From IMG/VR virus record IMGVR_UViG_3300013285_000024, positions 1 to 46,627 of that record: a stretch of 46,627 nt of DNA; one strand, 5' to 3'. The stretch comes from a virus. The position numbers and the translations under genes are program-made. Within the stretch, counting starts at the first letter, position 1. Each line of letters begins with the position of its first letter. Below, one piece after another: positions 20,101 to 25,695 of this stretch. The notes beneath the pieces were generated by a model. That model searched no databases. It saw only the letters and a list, made by a program, of their open reading frames with translations, and was not told where the DNA came from.

Positions 20101-21781
20101 ATTAAAGAACTTAGAGTCTGAGCAACTTGGAACTATTTTGGGAATTGTTGGTAGTGCAACTCGCTGGATGGCGGCGGTTAACACCCAGTACAACCCAGTA
20201 TTCGGCGCATGGAACTTCTTACGCGACGTTGGTTCTGCCACTATTAACCTGACAAACACGCCTCTTGCTGGTAAACAAGCACAGGTGCTCCTAAGCACTA
20301 TGCCCGCCATGGCAGGCATATACAAAGAGCTGCGCGCTACCCGTAAGGGCAAAACGGTTAGTTCACGCTGGGTGGATATCTACGACAGATACAGACATGC
20401 TGGTGGTAAAACTGGTTTTAAAGAACAGTTCAGCAAAGGTCAAAACAAATTAACCATTGTTGAAAGAGAACTTAAAAAACTTGATCGTGGTAACGCCAGA
20501 CAGATTGCCGATGGCATATTTGGTTGGTTGTCGGACTACAACGACACCATGGAAAACGCTGTTCGTCTAGCTGCTTTTGATATTGCAACTAAGTCTGTTG
20601 CAGATGGCGGTCTAGGTTTAAGCGAGCAAGAAGGCGCAGCTATTGCCAAAGACCTGACTGTTAACTTTAACCGAAAGGGTGCAGCCAGTAAGTGGGTTCA
20701 GGTTCTGTATGCTTTCTTTAACGCCTCCGTACAGGGCGGATTGAAAGTCGGCCGCACTCTCGCTGGCCCAGCTGGTCGCAAGATTATGATCGGTGGAGTG
20801 GTGGTTGGTATCATGCAAGCGTTGGCTATGGCCATGGCTGGCTTTGATGATGATGATCCTCCTGAGTTTGTCAAGGCAAAGAACTTTGTGTTCCCAACGG
20901 GCGACGGCACCTACAAAGTGTTCCCAATGCCACTGGGTTACAGCATATTTCCGGGAATTGGCCGCCTGATCACCGAATACATACTGGCTCAAAACGGCGT
21001 CATCAGCAGTAAGAAGGGTGCTTCTGATGTAGTGGTCGATATCATGTCGATGACTGTAGAAGCGTTTAATCCGCTTGGTTCTGGAAGCTTGTGGCAGATG
21101 GCTATGCCTACTGTTGCAGATCCTTTTGCCGCGATTGCTACAAACAAAGATGCGTTTGGACGTCCGATCTACAAAGAGGATCGTGCTACCAATCCAACTC
21201 CGGGCTACATGCGTTCACGCGAAAGTGCAAGTGCTGTCGGTCAGTTCATATCTGAGTTCTTAAACTATGTATCGTCTCCAGCTGGAACTAAATACACAAA
21301 AGGCCCTAACTTCTTAGACCTTACCGCTGATGAGATTGACTACCTTATTGGACAGGCAACGGGCGGAGTTGGTCGTGAGGTAATGAAAGCGGTTCAATAT
21401 GCTGGCGCTGTTGTTGAGGGCGAGACAGCTGAAGTGCCAACGTACAAAGTGCCAATCGTCGGTAAGTTCTTGGGAGAGACTGGATCTCCTGCGGCAATCT
21501 CAGCTAACTTCTATGACAACGTAACCCGTCTGGCAAAGCATGAGAATGAAATTAAGAGCCTGATCAAGAACAAGGAGCCTACTGCTGACTACAAGTCTGA
21601 GCATCCAGAGTGGAGATACTACAACAGGGCTAACTATTTAGAGAACCAGATCTCTCAAATCAACAAACAAATAAAAGTTGCTCAAGAGAAAGATCGGCCT
21701 GATGAAACAATACAGAAGATGAAGGATCGTAAGACTGCAATGATGAAGAAATTCAACGAGCAAGTTAAAGCGGCCCAATAA
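8138..21781 (+). CDS. giant polyvalent protein: methyltransferase-helicase-LPD fusion
   Basis: 4547 residues. Order: Ala/Gly-rich hydrophobic region (about 95-360); Pro/Ala/Glu linkers with repeated GPAAP units (490-810) that flank small globular beads; Lys/Glu coiled coil (815-850); LPD1-like region with HEWQH at 1259-1263; N6-adenine methyltransferase with DPTGGNG from 1679 and NPPF at 1740-1743; Gly/Ser-rich linker (about 1880-2000); Strawberry-notch-like SF2 helicase with GDDTGVGKGR at 2269-2278, DEAH at 2404-2407, SATFAKRP and GRIHRTGQ at 2850-2857; a second zincin-like motif HEAIGH at 3513-3518; LPD38-like C-terminal region with a hydrophobic segment near 4217-4235. Proteins of this class (for example DarB of P1) travel in virions and protect injected DNA. 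Here that role is inferred from domain content and from position as the last late gene. Confidence 0.85.
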   Translation: MADMNELYSALQRADAAGDTQSAKILADYIRGQTKAPEPGLPSIAPVEPAPAAAPAAQAAPTEPAAPMAPNVMDAQAYKAALEKRNQENPERTVLGTAVDAGITLLKGAIGLPEAFVGLADIPSRGALGKFLEQNGYKPKEASAILDTYLSEAQQAANRKVSEAKGFVPTVQAALQNPSTIATSVAESLPQMIGGAGIARGILKAAPTVGGAIAGGLGEGILGAGSAAEDIRAQNANKLLTTEQSLAALGSGAGTALFGIAGGRLAQRLGLDDVQTMLATGSSLGPAKSVLDFSRRAIGSGISEGVFQEMPQSGQEKMWMNYATDRPLMEGVPEAMGMGAVTGFGMGLLGGGAGAAGKQPQGIQQLVQQNQQILGTPPAGTQPPAASPAVSPAPPSNSPVVGTTTVNVGGNIQTKVTRQDGSVDIDGVQVVPPTAIAPAVSPAEAPSTDLVQQTIPEADTSQDYEAMLAELEQQIEGKPAEAVQEQPPQVEQVPTAGPAAPVQVTQPEAPAVPITPTSGPSAPVKQVFEKSNQLMNDEVSKIDSAEKLAVEYSNIRQRKNPLSVNFQTDSVAMQGAFLERFADNNPEKAAEFSAELKANPEKYSDISGISPDSVRSIGSRIDKRLAFNNEQAAKVPETTTGPAAPVKVAEPAAPEAPAEVTAGPTEPTQVAEPTAPVEVTEPTAPEAVTTPETSTEEKPAEVAEKPAEAQVEEKPTEGPTAPTGGPAAPVKTKKKQIWFVVYKTGNLASSRVDNVDLNSEQEAKEYLNKTFTSPWQYKIRAKTIDVPVEEKPTGGPAAPAGPKEPKPPKVEISEEEKAKAAEEKAKAEEKKAKAEEQKKKVEEFNKNPMKVAMEEGNVDAVASLLYGNAVAEDLMPVIFPDEMLLRIPVYLGNVSDIEAALGKYGFRITDRSVQATTDDPSYTGPELVTISALYKPEKVSIQGGGAEFVKNRKGLITAPPVPKDATDSQITKMLDAVAIDKLLDINSNPDNSFGTMMYKEGVVSYVLPASDYILAALKDAKIVRITDRTGSRQAIKMALEAGKQDEVQMLVQNYVDALQKLQEVFDSHARVGDLDLALKEKYVQDENANSSTLKYTLDGLALRTKLKVNNLTGILNKMYELFPSNTQDSTDQTNRIVKKDAEVPPELGNIIRRGMRDHRQGRDVDTKDFVDTFGMFPGGIDFGNWVNQSERAAHLNAIYDAMYDLADVSGISPKMLGLGEKLKMAIGAQGRGGRTAAHYYPKLNEINLTKTKGDGSLGHEWQHGLDWNLQQEANGKKLMDGTVNVLKNTIDPETVENNLKAILRDTANSTDNRNLPPKKAFFAAITNRSYYEQAPIFRNSFKQTQYFRDARALDEKEGKTPAYWSSNVELLSRAFESMLFDASKGGSPYLVGPTVADGYISKKNGYGGTAYPAGKERPALNEIYKQMLEQIDPETLAVKTYKMETKIVFIEDLGYAVLDQYNLDSGTYGGLQWFKDQKEAEETKKLRDGEERVLTPEAMQLSKVNQQIIDMAKRVDVIMEEMGLFKWPEIKNGSMAESMFYHMRQGWWPKNNRELAEYGIKAYLQKPELLGFNPAKDQREIEKYKIADFEGDRVKLKQTQEDFEAAAVRFVSQVITDMRTEGSDTKAIYDHIVGLYQTQPTLDVQSVLSKTNNAYSTPLPIGYLAGMLAQVKSTTTVLDPTGGNGMLVVAANPQNVTTIELDPHRAKNMELMQIGNVIEGDALKKINDLRDQEVDVVLTNPPFGALSTPEQVPSWTGQNYKIGTLDQLIAAKSLRAMANNGRAVLILGAHPKAGTVTSTDRVFLNWLYGNYNVVDHYEIGGNLYRKQGASWPLRVLVIAGRNQTENAYPSDFNISRITTFDELWSRYVQTSDRSQEVVVGTGKKQPVTGGANRPAGGVSTGDTLEDGEPSGGVGAGEVAGVGEQLPTTGRGAGTTAAGGRGTAGAAGAGEQQPDIGKNKRGGSNTGEAGSSERGADSGRGSENELGGLSDVDLDSIFDELGKPEKVKGGPRAPRSAPKEAGAPKAPRTSTTKGPTVIPKDLEGLGLEALLDELDVALNGKAPEVTKKTTPEDSQARLDKQAEEAMGRIAQNTKNTSDDPNSGLYSRKGDQDYANVQPIIQKVWNAVGEKVSDASQRIKQVYALLVTKFGDAIKAHLRTFVDSLRAVVQRRPKNQTPVQAEPIDTESRVVYLGKSRFSSDGIYLPRAQSQHAYSALENLEAQVGSIDEFVANELGYPSVEKMAKGLAGYQVDGLALAIQANKLGKGFIIGDDTGVGKGRAAAAMIVWAKKNGKIPIFVTLSDSLYTAMYEDLSNIDHEDISIGMTNNESMIQKNIGNGQTKVVFENKGKAGPELMSYITKNGELPKGMDVLFTAYSQLNGGAGSPARQGAIASLVAAGKAVLIMDEAHNAAGIPTNPDSMGQNAFFMSLLTGINLLGKEKDAPEDWQPPPAVYLSATFAKRPDNMPLYIHTNLRYAANTPEELTALFGKGVKTDVLQQVSSEMLVESGSMLRRERSYEGVTMDFVTDEANAPRDIREVDKVTTILRALVNADRSLKEWMKSAAIQEELIKKFGPPGAMLGKIGPTAFTEAKANMFTSVVHNYIGTLLLSTKTQTAVDMVVDKMNNNEKVVVGLQNTNGSALDDFVTKNGIKVGDDIPNFGWQTLLQRAIDSTRKVTLKSATGNKKDNIKIEVPYSMMPLSVRAGYDNLANMLKDFQSDLPVAPIDYMRTQLENKYVWTVDGKTQVGDEPPAGVKARHLVVREITGRNTAVDYRGDTPKYMALNNPERVAMISSFQNGEDSQNGPIDVLIINSAGATGISLHASTEAFDQRPRHMVVLQPHGDISVFIQLLGRIHRTGQVEWPSFTMLATGIPAERRILAMLRKKLSSLKSNTSGGSSSTKVNGVDFINRYGDVATAEYLNEHADIREFLGQPLFNDPAEQAGTDLAHKASGTAGLLSSSDQQEFFDSIEASYLAEIELRNSTGTNALERRVLPLNAEMIKENLIEEGLDSNNPFLTDVVMAQLNVDVIGSIPTQQNIEDDIAQALNGRTAQQVVEEIDTELNTIFVEVRNQIILKQGALAEAIAAPEATEKDVEVLTKQKEALDMQFATLGERRERTLSELRNQYAIGTGFESFMLNNVPASAVVIGIKVDKTRIGKSKTGNPYSPSNFQVIFKRNIPEGRVAPTLATLEGPSIDQSSSWRNPPLDQWFALKSVTGGRTTRYIALGNILRAAQLFDKDGGEIAKFTLMNQTEPVSGVIMPAKYQPVAISAQPVRLRNPNAAVQYTLAAWQKILQNKYEGTQVEEYKNLADVLQPLLLPNLPDFKTFTDLQKSTYTNVVIRGTQNLWTLSLDSYRPLGFRLSISGDAPKKFVTSIKDISMAKKGGRYEMSGGAYIANFDKIISLIKQLHKSYPATVEADFGQLAREVMKVEFDDSESKKGMFSRAVAEGGQSVEDVQSQIVPIKGITVNVVQSSDDLPDQCAPSDVEGVWYSGNTVYLVADNLPNAQRVQEVLAHEAIGHAALEAMLGKQLMGSLVKNVLTLEETSKLVKEIAAQVDRTQPGLSDERRAKEIVAVMAERGLYGGLVQRVIQAVRRWLRDAGFTIKFADSDILALLKNAEKFAAAADSAPKLFGTPEPFFSRNYQGGPAPVAQWSSPDSTTMTNIEYQLADKFVDLKHVIREIEKGAGTIQENFDAYTKETLMHGRASEAIQDFLNKELLPVLKDMREKKVTLAELEEYLHNRHAEEYNIQIAKINLTMPDGGSGIFTDDANIYLNNLTQDQKDKFEALAKEVDAIVRKTQGVVVEGGLETQETVDVWNQTYPNYVPLKRADLDYVNTGSGVAKGIQVKGPFSKRAMGSLKDVVDIFSNIAVQREKAIVNAEAAKVGRALYGLVISNPNPGFWMAVNPDAIKNKKKLQDELIKLGLNPTDAQNLFQEPKSPSIDPKTGFVRYKVNPTLRDSKNVVAIKVNGKDRYVFFNGNDPRALRMAETLKNLESEQLGTILGIVGSATRWMAAVNTQYNPVFGAWNFLRDVGSATINLTNTPLAGKQAQVLLSTMPAMAGIYKELRATRKGKTVSSRWVDIYDRYRHAGGKTGFKEQFSKGQNKLTIVERELKKLDRGNARQIADGIFGWLSDYNDTMENAVRLAAFDIATKSVADGGLGLSEQEGAAIAKDLTVNFNRKGAASKWVQVLYAFFNASVQGGLKVGRTLAGPAGRKIMIGGVVVGIMQALAMAMAGFDDDDPPEFVKAKNFVFPTGDGTYKVFPMPLGYSIFPGIGRLITEYILAQNGVISSKKGASDVVVDIMSMTVEAFNPLGSGSLWQMAMPTVADPFAAIATNKDAFGRPIYKEDRATNPTPGYMRSRESASAVGQFISEFLNYVSSPAGTKYTKGPNFLDLTADEIDYLIGQATGGVGREVMKAVQYAGAVVEGETAEVPTYKVPIVGKFLGETGSPAAISANFYDNVTRLAKHENEIKSLIKNKEPTADYKSEHPEWRYYNRANYLENQISQINKQIKVAQEKDRPDETIQKMKDRKTAMMKKFNEQVKAAQ
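9606..9619 (+). repeat. TGGAAC-AA-GTTCCA inverted repeat, coding copy 2
   Basis: Exact copy within the linker region of the giant protein gene, read as GAA CAA GTT CCA (EQVP). The same codon string occurs again at 13384, so codon choice for EQVP accounts for part of the repetition. Confidence 0.45.
13384..13395 (+). repeat. GGAAC-AA-GTTCC inverted repeat, coding copy 3
   Basis: Exact 12-nt core in the methyltransferase domain of the giant gene, just after the NPPF motif, again encoding EQVP. Confidence 0.45.
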
Positions 21782-22052
21782 TCCCCATCTCAAAGAAGAG
21801 GCCTATCGTTTTGCGGTGGGCGTCTTCCCACATATCTACGCGCTCTTGTTTTGACATCTTGGCGCCTTGATCCAGCTCCATGTGGCATCTGTAGCATAAA
21901 GATGCAATTCGGTAGTCGTGAGCCTTGAGCCCTCGTCCTTTGCCGTCGCGCAGCTGGTTGGAGTGCGCCGCTACTACAGTGCCGTCACTTGTTCCACAGT
22001 GTTGGCAAGGTAGCAAGCGGGCGGCGTCAGTCAGTTTCTTGTTCCGATACAT
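21765..22052 (-). CDS. DUF1364/YbcO-like putative nuclease
   Basis: 95 residues with a zinc-ribbon HNH-like arrangement. A C-x2-C pair (PCQHCG, Cys16 and Cys19) is followed by AAHSN, then a GKGRGLKAHDYRIASLCYRCHMELD block with C-x2-C-H (Cys53, Cys56, His57). This is the pattern of the DUF1364 family, whose E. coli prophage member YbcO has a nuclease-like fold. It is the last gene of the leftward recombination cluster. Its end overlaps convergently with the end of the giant gene by 17 bp, so no terminator fits between them. A role in recombination or DNA processing is inferred from the family and neighbours. Confidence 0.7.
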   Translation of the reverse strand: MYRNKKLTDAARLLPCQHCGTSDGTVVAAHSNQLRDGKGRGLKAHDYRIASLCYRCHMELDQGAKMSKQERVDMWEDAHRKTIGLFFEMGIIGPL

Positions 22053-22227
22053 CTTTGGGTGGTGGACTCTCTAAACATGGAAAACAAACCCATCGGTCTG
22101 TTCTGTAATCTACGACTCTTCCAGTATCTAAGTTCTTAGAATACTCGCAAGTGGCGCAGAACCTTTTTCCATACACCCTAAACGTCGGTTTTTCTTCGTT
22201 TTGGGATAGCAACGATTCCCTCCTCAT
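22027..22227 (-). CDS. small zinc-ribbon-like protein
   Basis: 66 residues from the ATG at 22227. The frame stays open upstream to 22326, but the extra residues look non-native and overlap a better-supported gene. Two C-x2-C pairs (FCATCEY and WVCFPCLES) about 20 residues apart form a likely zinc ribbon. It overlaps the genes on both sides. No strong ribosome site is visible, so start and expression are uncertain. A nucleic-acid-binding role is possible but not shown. Confidence 0.5.
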   Translation of the reverse strand: MRRESLLSQNEEKPTFRVYGKRFCATCEYSKNLDTGRVVDYRTDRWVCFPCLESPPPKDVSEQETD

Positions 22228-22369
22228 CTTGTTTTCGTGCGTCCATGTAGTAATCGGCGTAAATAAAAGCATCTTTCGTAACCTCAAAAGGATCTGAGTT
22301 CTTTTGGATAAGGCTAACCATGGCAAACATGGCGGCCAAATCCCGCAAGTTTTGGTCGTGGTCTGGCAT
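22178..22369 (-). CDS. small conserved phage protein (63 aa)
   Basis: Contains LRDLAAMFAMVSLI followed by a TKDAFIYADYYMDARK ending. This matches the short phage family with an LRD-x-F-A-A-x-x-x-x-x-LI start and an AY-x-YAD-x-ML-x-AR end. A second member is encoded at 26826-27014 on the other strand. The ATG follows directly on the TAG stop of the upstream gene, with a TTGGGGG ribosome site. Function unknown. Confidence 0.65.
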   Translation of the reverse strand: MPDHDQNLRDLAAMFAMVSLIQKNSDPFEVTKDAFIYADYYMDARKQDEEGIVAIPKRRKTDV

Positions 22370-22642
22370 CTATGCCCCCAATTGTTTGAGCTGAGTTGCC
22401 AACAGGTCGTTTAAGTACTTCCCGCGTATGGCAATATGCTCGATCTCCTTAATGGCGTCAATCTCTTTTATGGCGTCCTTGATGGCTTTGTTATAGCCAG
22501 CTTGGAAACTATCGTCGCCGTCCAAGATCATACAAATGGCGTCTCTAACAGTGCTAGAGGCCTTTCGTTCTTTAGCCAGCTCTTTAATTTTGTCGTAGTA
22601 CTCAACTGGTAAGTACACGCTATAGGGTACTAGGTTTTTCAT
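22370..22642 (-). CDS. ribbon-helix-helix-like DNA-binding protein
   Basis: 90 residues. The ATG at 22642 is preferred over the TTG at 22654 because GGAG lies 6 nt before it and it overlaps the previous stop as ATGA. The N-terminal VPYSVYLPVEYYDKIKEL strand-helix followed by a second helix (SSTVRDAICMIL) fits a CopG/Arc-type ribbon-helix-helix domain. The C-terminal half is a charged helix. It may regulate the divergent recombination genes. Target unknown. Confidence 0.6.
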   Translation of the reverse strand: MKNLVPYSVYLPVEYYDKIKELAKERKASSTVRDAICMILDGDDSFQAGYNKAIKDAIKEIDAIKEIEHIAIRGKYLNDLLATQLKQLGA

Positions 22643-23064
22643 TGGTTTCTCCAAGCCTCAAAACTGGCTTTTAGTCTGTTAAATAACTCGCGCGCCTCTT
22701 GATTGGTCTTGAGCTCCTTGCGGGACTCGATACCAATGTAGGAGTAAATCCACTCAGAACAAGCCTTCTCGTTCTTCTCCATGAGCCACTCCTTGGCGTG
22801 TAGCCAGTCCCAAAACTCAGGATCTCGGCAGAGGATACCGGCCATCTTCACGGCGTGATCTCCGGGGAACTCGTTCTCTCGGGTCATGGGTTGCTCATCG
22901 TCACCCAGACGAACCATCACGACAACGTAACGCGAGCCAACAAAGTCTCGCATCATTGCGTCTGGTAGCTCATCTGGGTGAACAGCCAAGGTCAGCACAT
23001 AGCCGTCCTTGGATTGTTTCAAACCCATCTTGACACCTTCAAACTGAATGGTGTTATCAGTCAT
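22639..23064 (-). CDS. conserved phage protein (141 aa)
   Basis: Not recognised. The N-terminal half has alternating strands (FEGVKMGLKQSKDGYVLTLAV) and an RYVVVMVRLGDDEQPM strand. The C-terminal half is helical with several Trp residues (FWDWLHAKEWLMEKNEKA). It sits between an ERF-associated small protein and the ribbon-helix-helix gene and overlaps both, so it probably belongs to the recombination operon. Confidence 0.6.
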   Translation of the reverse strand: MTDNTIQFEGVKMGLKQSKDGYVLTLAVHPDELPDAMMRDFVGSRYVVVMVRLGDDEQPMTRENEFPGDHAVKMAGILCRDPEFWDWLHAKEWLMEKNEKACSEWIYSYIGIESRKELKTNQEARELFNRLKASFEAWRNQ

Positions 23065-23317
23065 CCCATGGATCCTTTGCTGAAGATACTTCGCCTTCCT
23101 TCTTGTAGGTGTTGATCTTTAAGCCAACCTTGCGATTGCCGTCTTTGTCTTTGCTCACCCAAGCGTCAAGCTTGATGACAACGTGATCAGACTCAGCACT
23201 CTGAATGAGCTGTTTCATAAGCTCGAGCTCGATCTTGATATCGCCCGTCATGTCAGGCTGAATATCTTTCTTCTTGTACTTGTTCATCCACAAGGTGCCG
23301 CGATTTGGGTAGTCCAT
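23057..23317 (-). CDS. small conserved protein of the recombination cluster
   Basis: 86 residues. Starts MDYPNRGTLWMNKYKKKDIQPDMTG-type, then a strand-rich core with VVIKLDAWVSKDKDGNRKVG and an acidic KDPWDD tail. The fold (G-x-L-x-x-N-x-x-K, P-D-x-x-G, then W-V-S-K) resembles short phage proteins found beside single-strand annealing proteins. An acidic C-terminus is also typical of single-strand binding proteins, but the match is too weak to claim that function. Confidence 0.55.
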   Translation of the reverse strand: MDYPNRGTLWMNKYKKKDIQPDMTGDIKIELELMKQLIQSAESDHVVIKLDAWVSKDKDGNRKVGLKINTYKKEGEVSSAKDPWDD

Positions 23318-23320
23318 GGT

Positions 23321-24001
23321 TTACTCCTTAAAGGACAGTTTTTCTTTTTTAAACAGGTCGAGCAATTCATCGTACTGCTCGGGGTGCTCAACTTTGAGTT
23401 TGTCAAAGAGAGTTCGGTTCGTCTTAAAAATGTTCTGCACATCTTCAGCCGATTTGGTTAGCTCCAAACAAACCTTGGCTGCATCCATAACGATGTCGCC
23501 CCAGTTGGCTTCGGTGCTTTCAGTTACCTTTATCTCCCACTGAACCATGTCGTTCTTGAATGGTGGTGGGATAGGTAAAGGCTTTTGCTTTGGCTTGGGT
23601 GGATCGATCTTGATCGTTTCCTTTTTCTCTACTTGCTTCTCAGCGTCCACTGAATCGGCTTCGACGAGCTCGAGCGCTAACAACCAGAGGTACCTCCGAA
23701 TGTAGGTGTGTGTGCTACCAAGGAGCTGGATAGGCTGGCCTTTTGCCGCTTCTGCATAGACGATGGGAGTCGTGAAGACAACGGACGAACCGTCATCTGT
23801 ATCGTAGATTGTCAGGGTTGCGTTATCGCCAAAGCGAACAACACCGCACAGGCCTACTGCATCAAACAGCTTGTGGGCTGTAGGGATGAAGTCACCCAGC
23901 TCGTAATAGTTCCAACCGCCAAATGCGTTGTGGCCGGTTTTCTTGATTCCCGAGTTGACCAGCTCATGTCGCACGGCTTGGAGTTTTCTAAATACTGTCA
24001 T
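23321..24001 (-). CDS. ERF-family single-strand annealing protein
   Basis: 226 residues. The ERF core is recognisable: AFGGWNYYELGDFIPTAHKL at about 25-45 (family pattern G-G-x-x-Y-x-x-x-x-D), the LSDAVGL-type helix, a TIYDTDDGSSVVF strand pair, and LGSTHTYIRRYLWLLALEL (about 95-113), the conserved S-x-x-TY-x-RR-Y helix. The C-terminal part is Pro/Lys-rich, then helical. ERF proteins anneal single strands during phage DNA circularisation and recombination. The PD-(D/E)XK exonuclease encoded upstream in the same operon is the natural partner. Confidence 0.85.
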   Translation of the reverse strand: MTVFRKLQAVRHELVNSGIKKTGHNAFGGWNYYELGDFIPTAHKLFDAVGLCGVVRFGDNATLTIYDTDDGSSVVFTTPIVYAEAAKGQPIQLLGSTHTYIRRYLWLLALELVEADSVDAEKQVEKKETIKIDPPKPKQKPLPIPPPFKNDMVQWEIKVTESTEANWGDIVMDAAKVCLELTKSAEDVQNIFKTNRTLFDKLKVEHPEQYDELLDLFKKEKLSFKE

Positions 24002-24209
24002 GTTTTCTTTCTGTTAGACCGCGTTGATATTCCTCGTCCAGACGCTTTGAGAACATCTGCGAGACTAGGTGGAAGAAATTGATAGCGCTCTCTTCTGCGG
24101 CGCCATCAAACGTCATGACCCAGCCATTGAAGTCCAATGTTCCAATGATCTGTCCCTCTGGGTTGGTGAACTTCATGGTGTAGTCTGGTCGCATCTGTCT
24201 AACTTCCAT
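23988..24209 (-). CDS. hypothetical protein (73 aa)
   Basis: Not recognised. Strand-rich N-terminal half (YTMKFTNPEGQIIGTLDF) and a helical C-terminal half. The start shares a base with the previous stop codon and the end overlaps the ERF start by 14 bp, so it lies inside a tightly packed operon. Confidence 0.55.
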   Translation of the reverse strand: MEVRQMRPDYTMKFTNPEGQIIGTLDFNGWVMTFDGAAEESAINFFHLVSQMFSKRLDEEYQRGLTERKHDSI

Positions 24210-24574
24210 CAGAAGGGAAGTTCATCGTGAGCTGGACGACCAGCGCGCTTTTTAGGTGTGCCATCTTTCTTGTAGCCGTAGGGGGCAAGGCTTAGATTAA
24301 TTTCCGGAAACTTAATCTTGTTCAGCTTAGATGACAAATTTATTGAGTCTATCTTTGCGCGCAACTGCTTAATTTCGGCCTCAAGATCAGGCACTTTATC
24401 GGCTTCGATCTTTAAGTTGGCTTGGTAGTTTTCTTGAGCAGTTGTCTCCATTTCTGACAAAGTAATTTCATCGTCTATCCCTCGAGAAATTTGCTCAAGC
24501 AGTTCGTCGGTGTTGTGCCTGATAAGCTCCATGCACAAAAGGGCTTCGGCTTTTGTTAACTCTATTTCAATCAT
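24209..24574 (-). CDS. coiled-coil hypothetical protein
   Basis: 121 residues from the ATG at 24574. This start is chosen because GGAG precedes it by 7 nt and it overlaps the upstream stop as ATGA; the ATG at 24595 lacks both features. Residues about 35-85 form an acidic heptad-like helix (EADKVPDLEAEIKQLRAKID). The basic tail KKDGTPKKRAGRP could contact DNA, AT-hook-like. Function unknown. Confidence 0.55.
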   Translation of the reverse strand: MIEIELTKAEALLCMELIRHNTDELLEQISRGIDDEITLSEMETTAQENYQANLKIEADKVPDLEAEIKQLRAKIDSINLSSKLNKIKFPEINLSLAPYGYKKDGTPKKRAGRPAHDELPF

Positions 24575-24750
24575 GCTTTCACTCCATATTTCCATGGCCC
24601 TTTTGGGCCGGGTTTACGTTTCGGGGTGCCAACTAATTTGGTACCCCACTTGTGTAAGAACAGATAGTCCGTTCTGTACTCTGTCGGAGGCACCCATCCT
24701 TGGAGCCTCCATATCTTTTGACAATCAGGTTTACTGTTGTTGAAGAACAT
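24571..24750 (-). CDS. small basic hypothetical protein
   Basis: 59 residues from the ATG at 24750, which follows GGAGGAAT closely. The frame is open further upstream but overlaps the exonuclease gene. Trp-rich (IWRLQGWVPPTEYRTDYLF), with a Lys/Gly/Pro-rich tail (GTPKRKPGPKGPWKYG) whose motif resembles the tail of the next protein. No family recognised. Confidence 0.5.
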   Translation of the reverse strand: MFFNNSKPDCQKIWRLQGWVPPTEYRTDYLFLHKWGTKLVGTPKRKPGPKGPWKYGVKA

Positions 24751-25609
24751 ATTCCTCCCACTGTGAACAAAATGGGCGAACTGAACAGAAGTTAGCGCAA
24801 CGGGTTCTCTCACCAAGGCGCACTTCTATCTCGTAGTCTTTGCCGTACTCAGCCAGCTTGGCGTTGGCCTCTTCTTCTGTGGGGCAGACGTTCCTAGCCT
24901 TGACACCGCCCTTTTTCTTGACGGCGTAAGTGGTTTGCTTTTCCCACATCTCGTCTGGTGTACAAGCTGGTAGGTCTTCGCCTGTCTCTGACTCAAACAG
25001 GGCATTCGAGTGGAGGGTGATCCTGTCTTGGATGAACTTCTCGCGTTGCTCAAACGGCCATAGATTGATCGGTATGACCTTGATCGGGGCGTCTGGGTAG
25101 TTCTGCTTGACAGCTGCATCACGGCGACTCCAATCGCGGATCACGGCTACGATCTCCAGCTTGGTCACTGGAACTTGTTTCACCTTCTCAACCAGCCATG
25201 CGTAGATGTTGAGCTGGTACTCCCAGTCAATCTTCTCGTTCATGACCGACCAAGCAGCGCAGGTCTTGTAGTCGTTGATCGTGATAGAACCGTCTTCGTT
25301 GACGATCTGTAGGTCGATAGCGCCTGAGATGTTCCAGCCGTCTAAGGAGGTGCTGATACGCTCTTCGACTAAGTGGTTCTCGTCCTTGCCATGCTCGAGG
25401 ACGCCGTGGATCGCCGTGCCAAAGATAGACCAAACCATCTCTGTTACGTCGCTCTCGATCTTGTCCTCATGCTTCTTACGCAAGAGCACAATACGCGGGC
25501 TGTTGATGATCTCTGTGGCTGAGAGGTGTGCTCTGCCCTTAGAGTATGTGGGACGCTTCATGATGTTCACAAAGGTCTGGGGAAGGTTGAACTTGTTCGT
25601 GATGATCAC
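24731..25609 (-). CDS. PD-(D/E)XK exonuclease
   Basis: 292 residues from a GTG at 25609 with AAAGGAG 6 nt upstream. The frame stays open to 25651, but those codons cover the promoter. Nuclease motifs are in order: FGTAIHGVLE (His68), EERIS (Glu83), GAIDLQ (Asp99), NDYKT (Asp113 and Lys115) and YQLNIYAW with the QxxxY motif (Gln132, Tyr136). The C-terminus holds a Cys cluster (RCANFCSVRPFC). This resembles RecB/Cas4-type nucleases, but a complete four-Cys iron-sulfur set is not certain. As first gene of the operon with ERF, it likely makes 3' single-stranded tails for annealing. Confidence 0.85.
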   Translation of the reverse strand: MIITNKFNLPQTFVNIMKRPTYSKGRAHLSATEIINSPRIVLLRKKHEDKIESDVTEMVWSIFGTAIHGVLEHGKDENHLVEERISTSLDGWNISGAIDLQIVNEDGSITINDYKTCAAWSVMNEKIDWEYQLNIYAWLVEKVKQVPVTKLEIVAVIRDWSRRDAAVKQNYPDAPIKVIPINLWPFEQREKFIQDRITLHSNALFESETGEDLPACTPDEMWEKQTTYAVKKKGGVKARNVCPTEEEANAKLAEYGKDYEIEVRLGERTRCANFCSVRPFCSQWEEYVLQQQ

Positions 25610-25640
25610 GATTTGCTCCTTTAATGTAGAATGGCAACAC

Positions 25641-25670
25641 ATTGTACCCATGTTCTGTCATGTCTTGCAA
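25641..25670 (-). promoter_or_regulatory. sigma70-type promoter for leftward recombination operon
   Basis: On the minus strand TTGCAA (25670-25665) is followed after 18 nt by TACAAT (25646-25641), with an A-rich stretch just upstream of the -35. The predicted start near 25634 lies about 25 nt before the GTG of the exonuclease, whose AAAGGAG site lies between them. Confidence 0.6.
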
Positions 25671-25695
25671 GTTTTTTTATTTACCAAGGAAAAGT

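Noticed and set aside
22228-22326. N-terminal extension of the small zinc-ribbon protein
   Set aside because: It lies over the better-supported 63-aa gene and has a hydrophobic-basic composition unlike the rest.
23183-24082. Rightward ORFs of 75-124 codons opposite the ERF gene
   Set aside because: Antisense shadows of ERF and its neighbour; no ribosome sites and no recognisable motifs.
25642-25695. Longer RuvC start at 25642
   Set aside because: It would put 18 non-conserved residues before the KIGIDPG strand and covers the leftward promoter; the ATG at 25696 has a good ribosome site.
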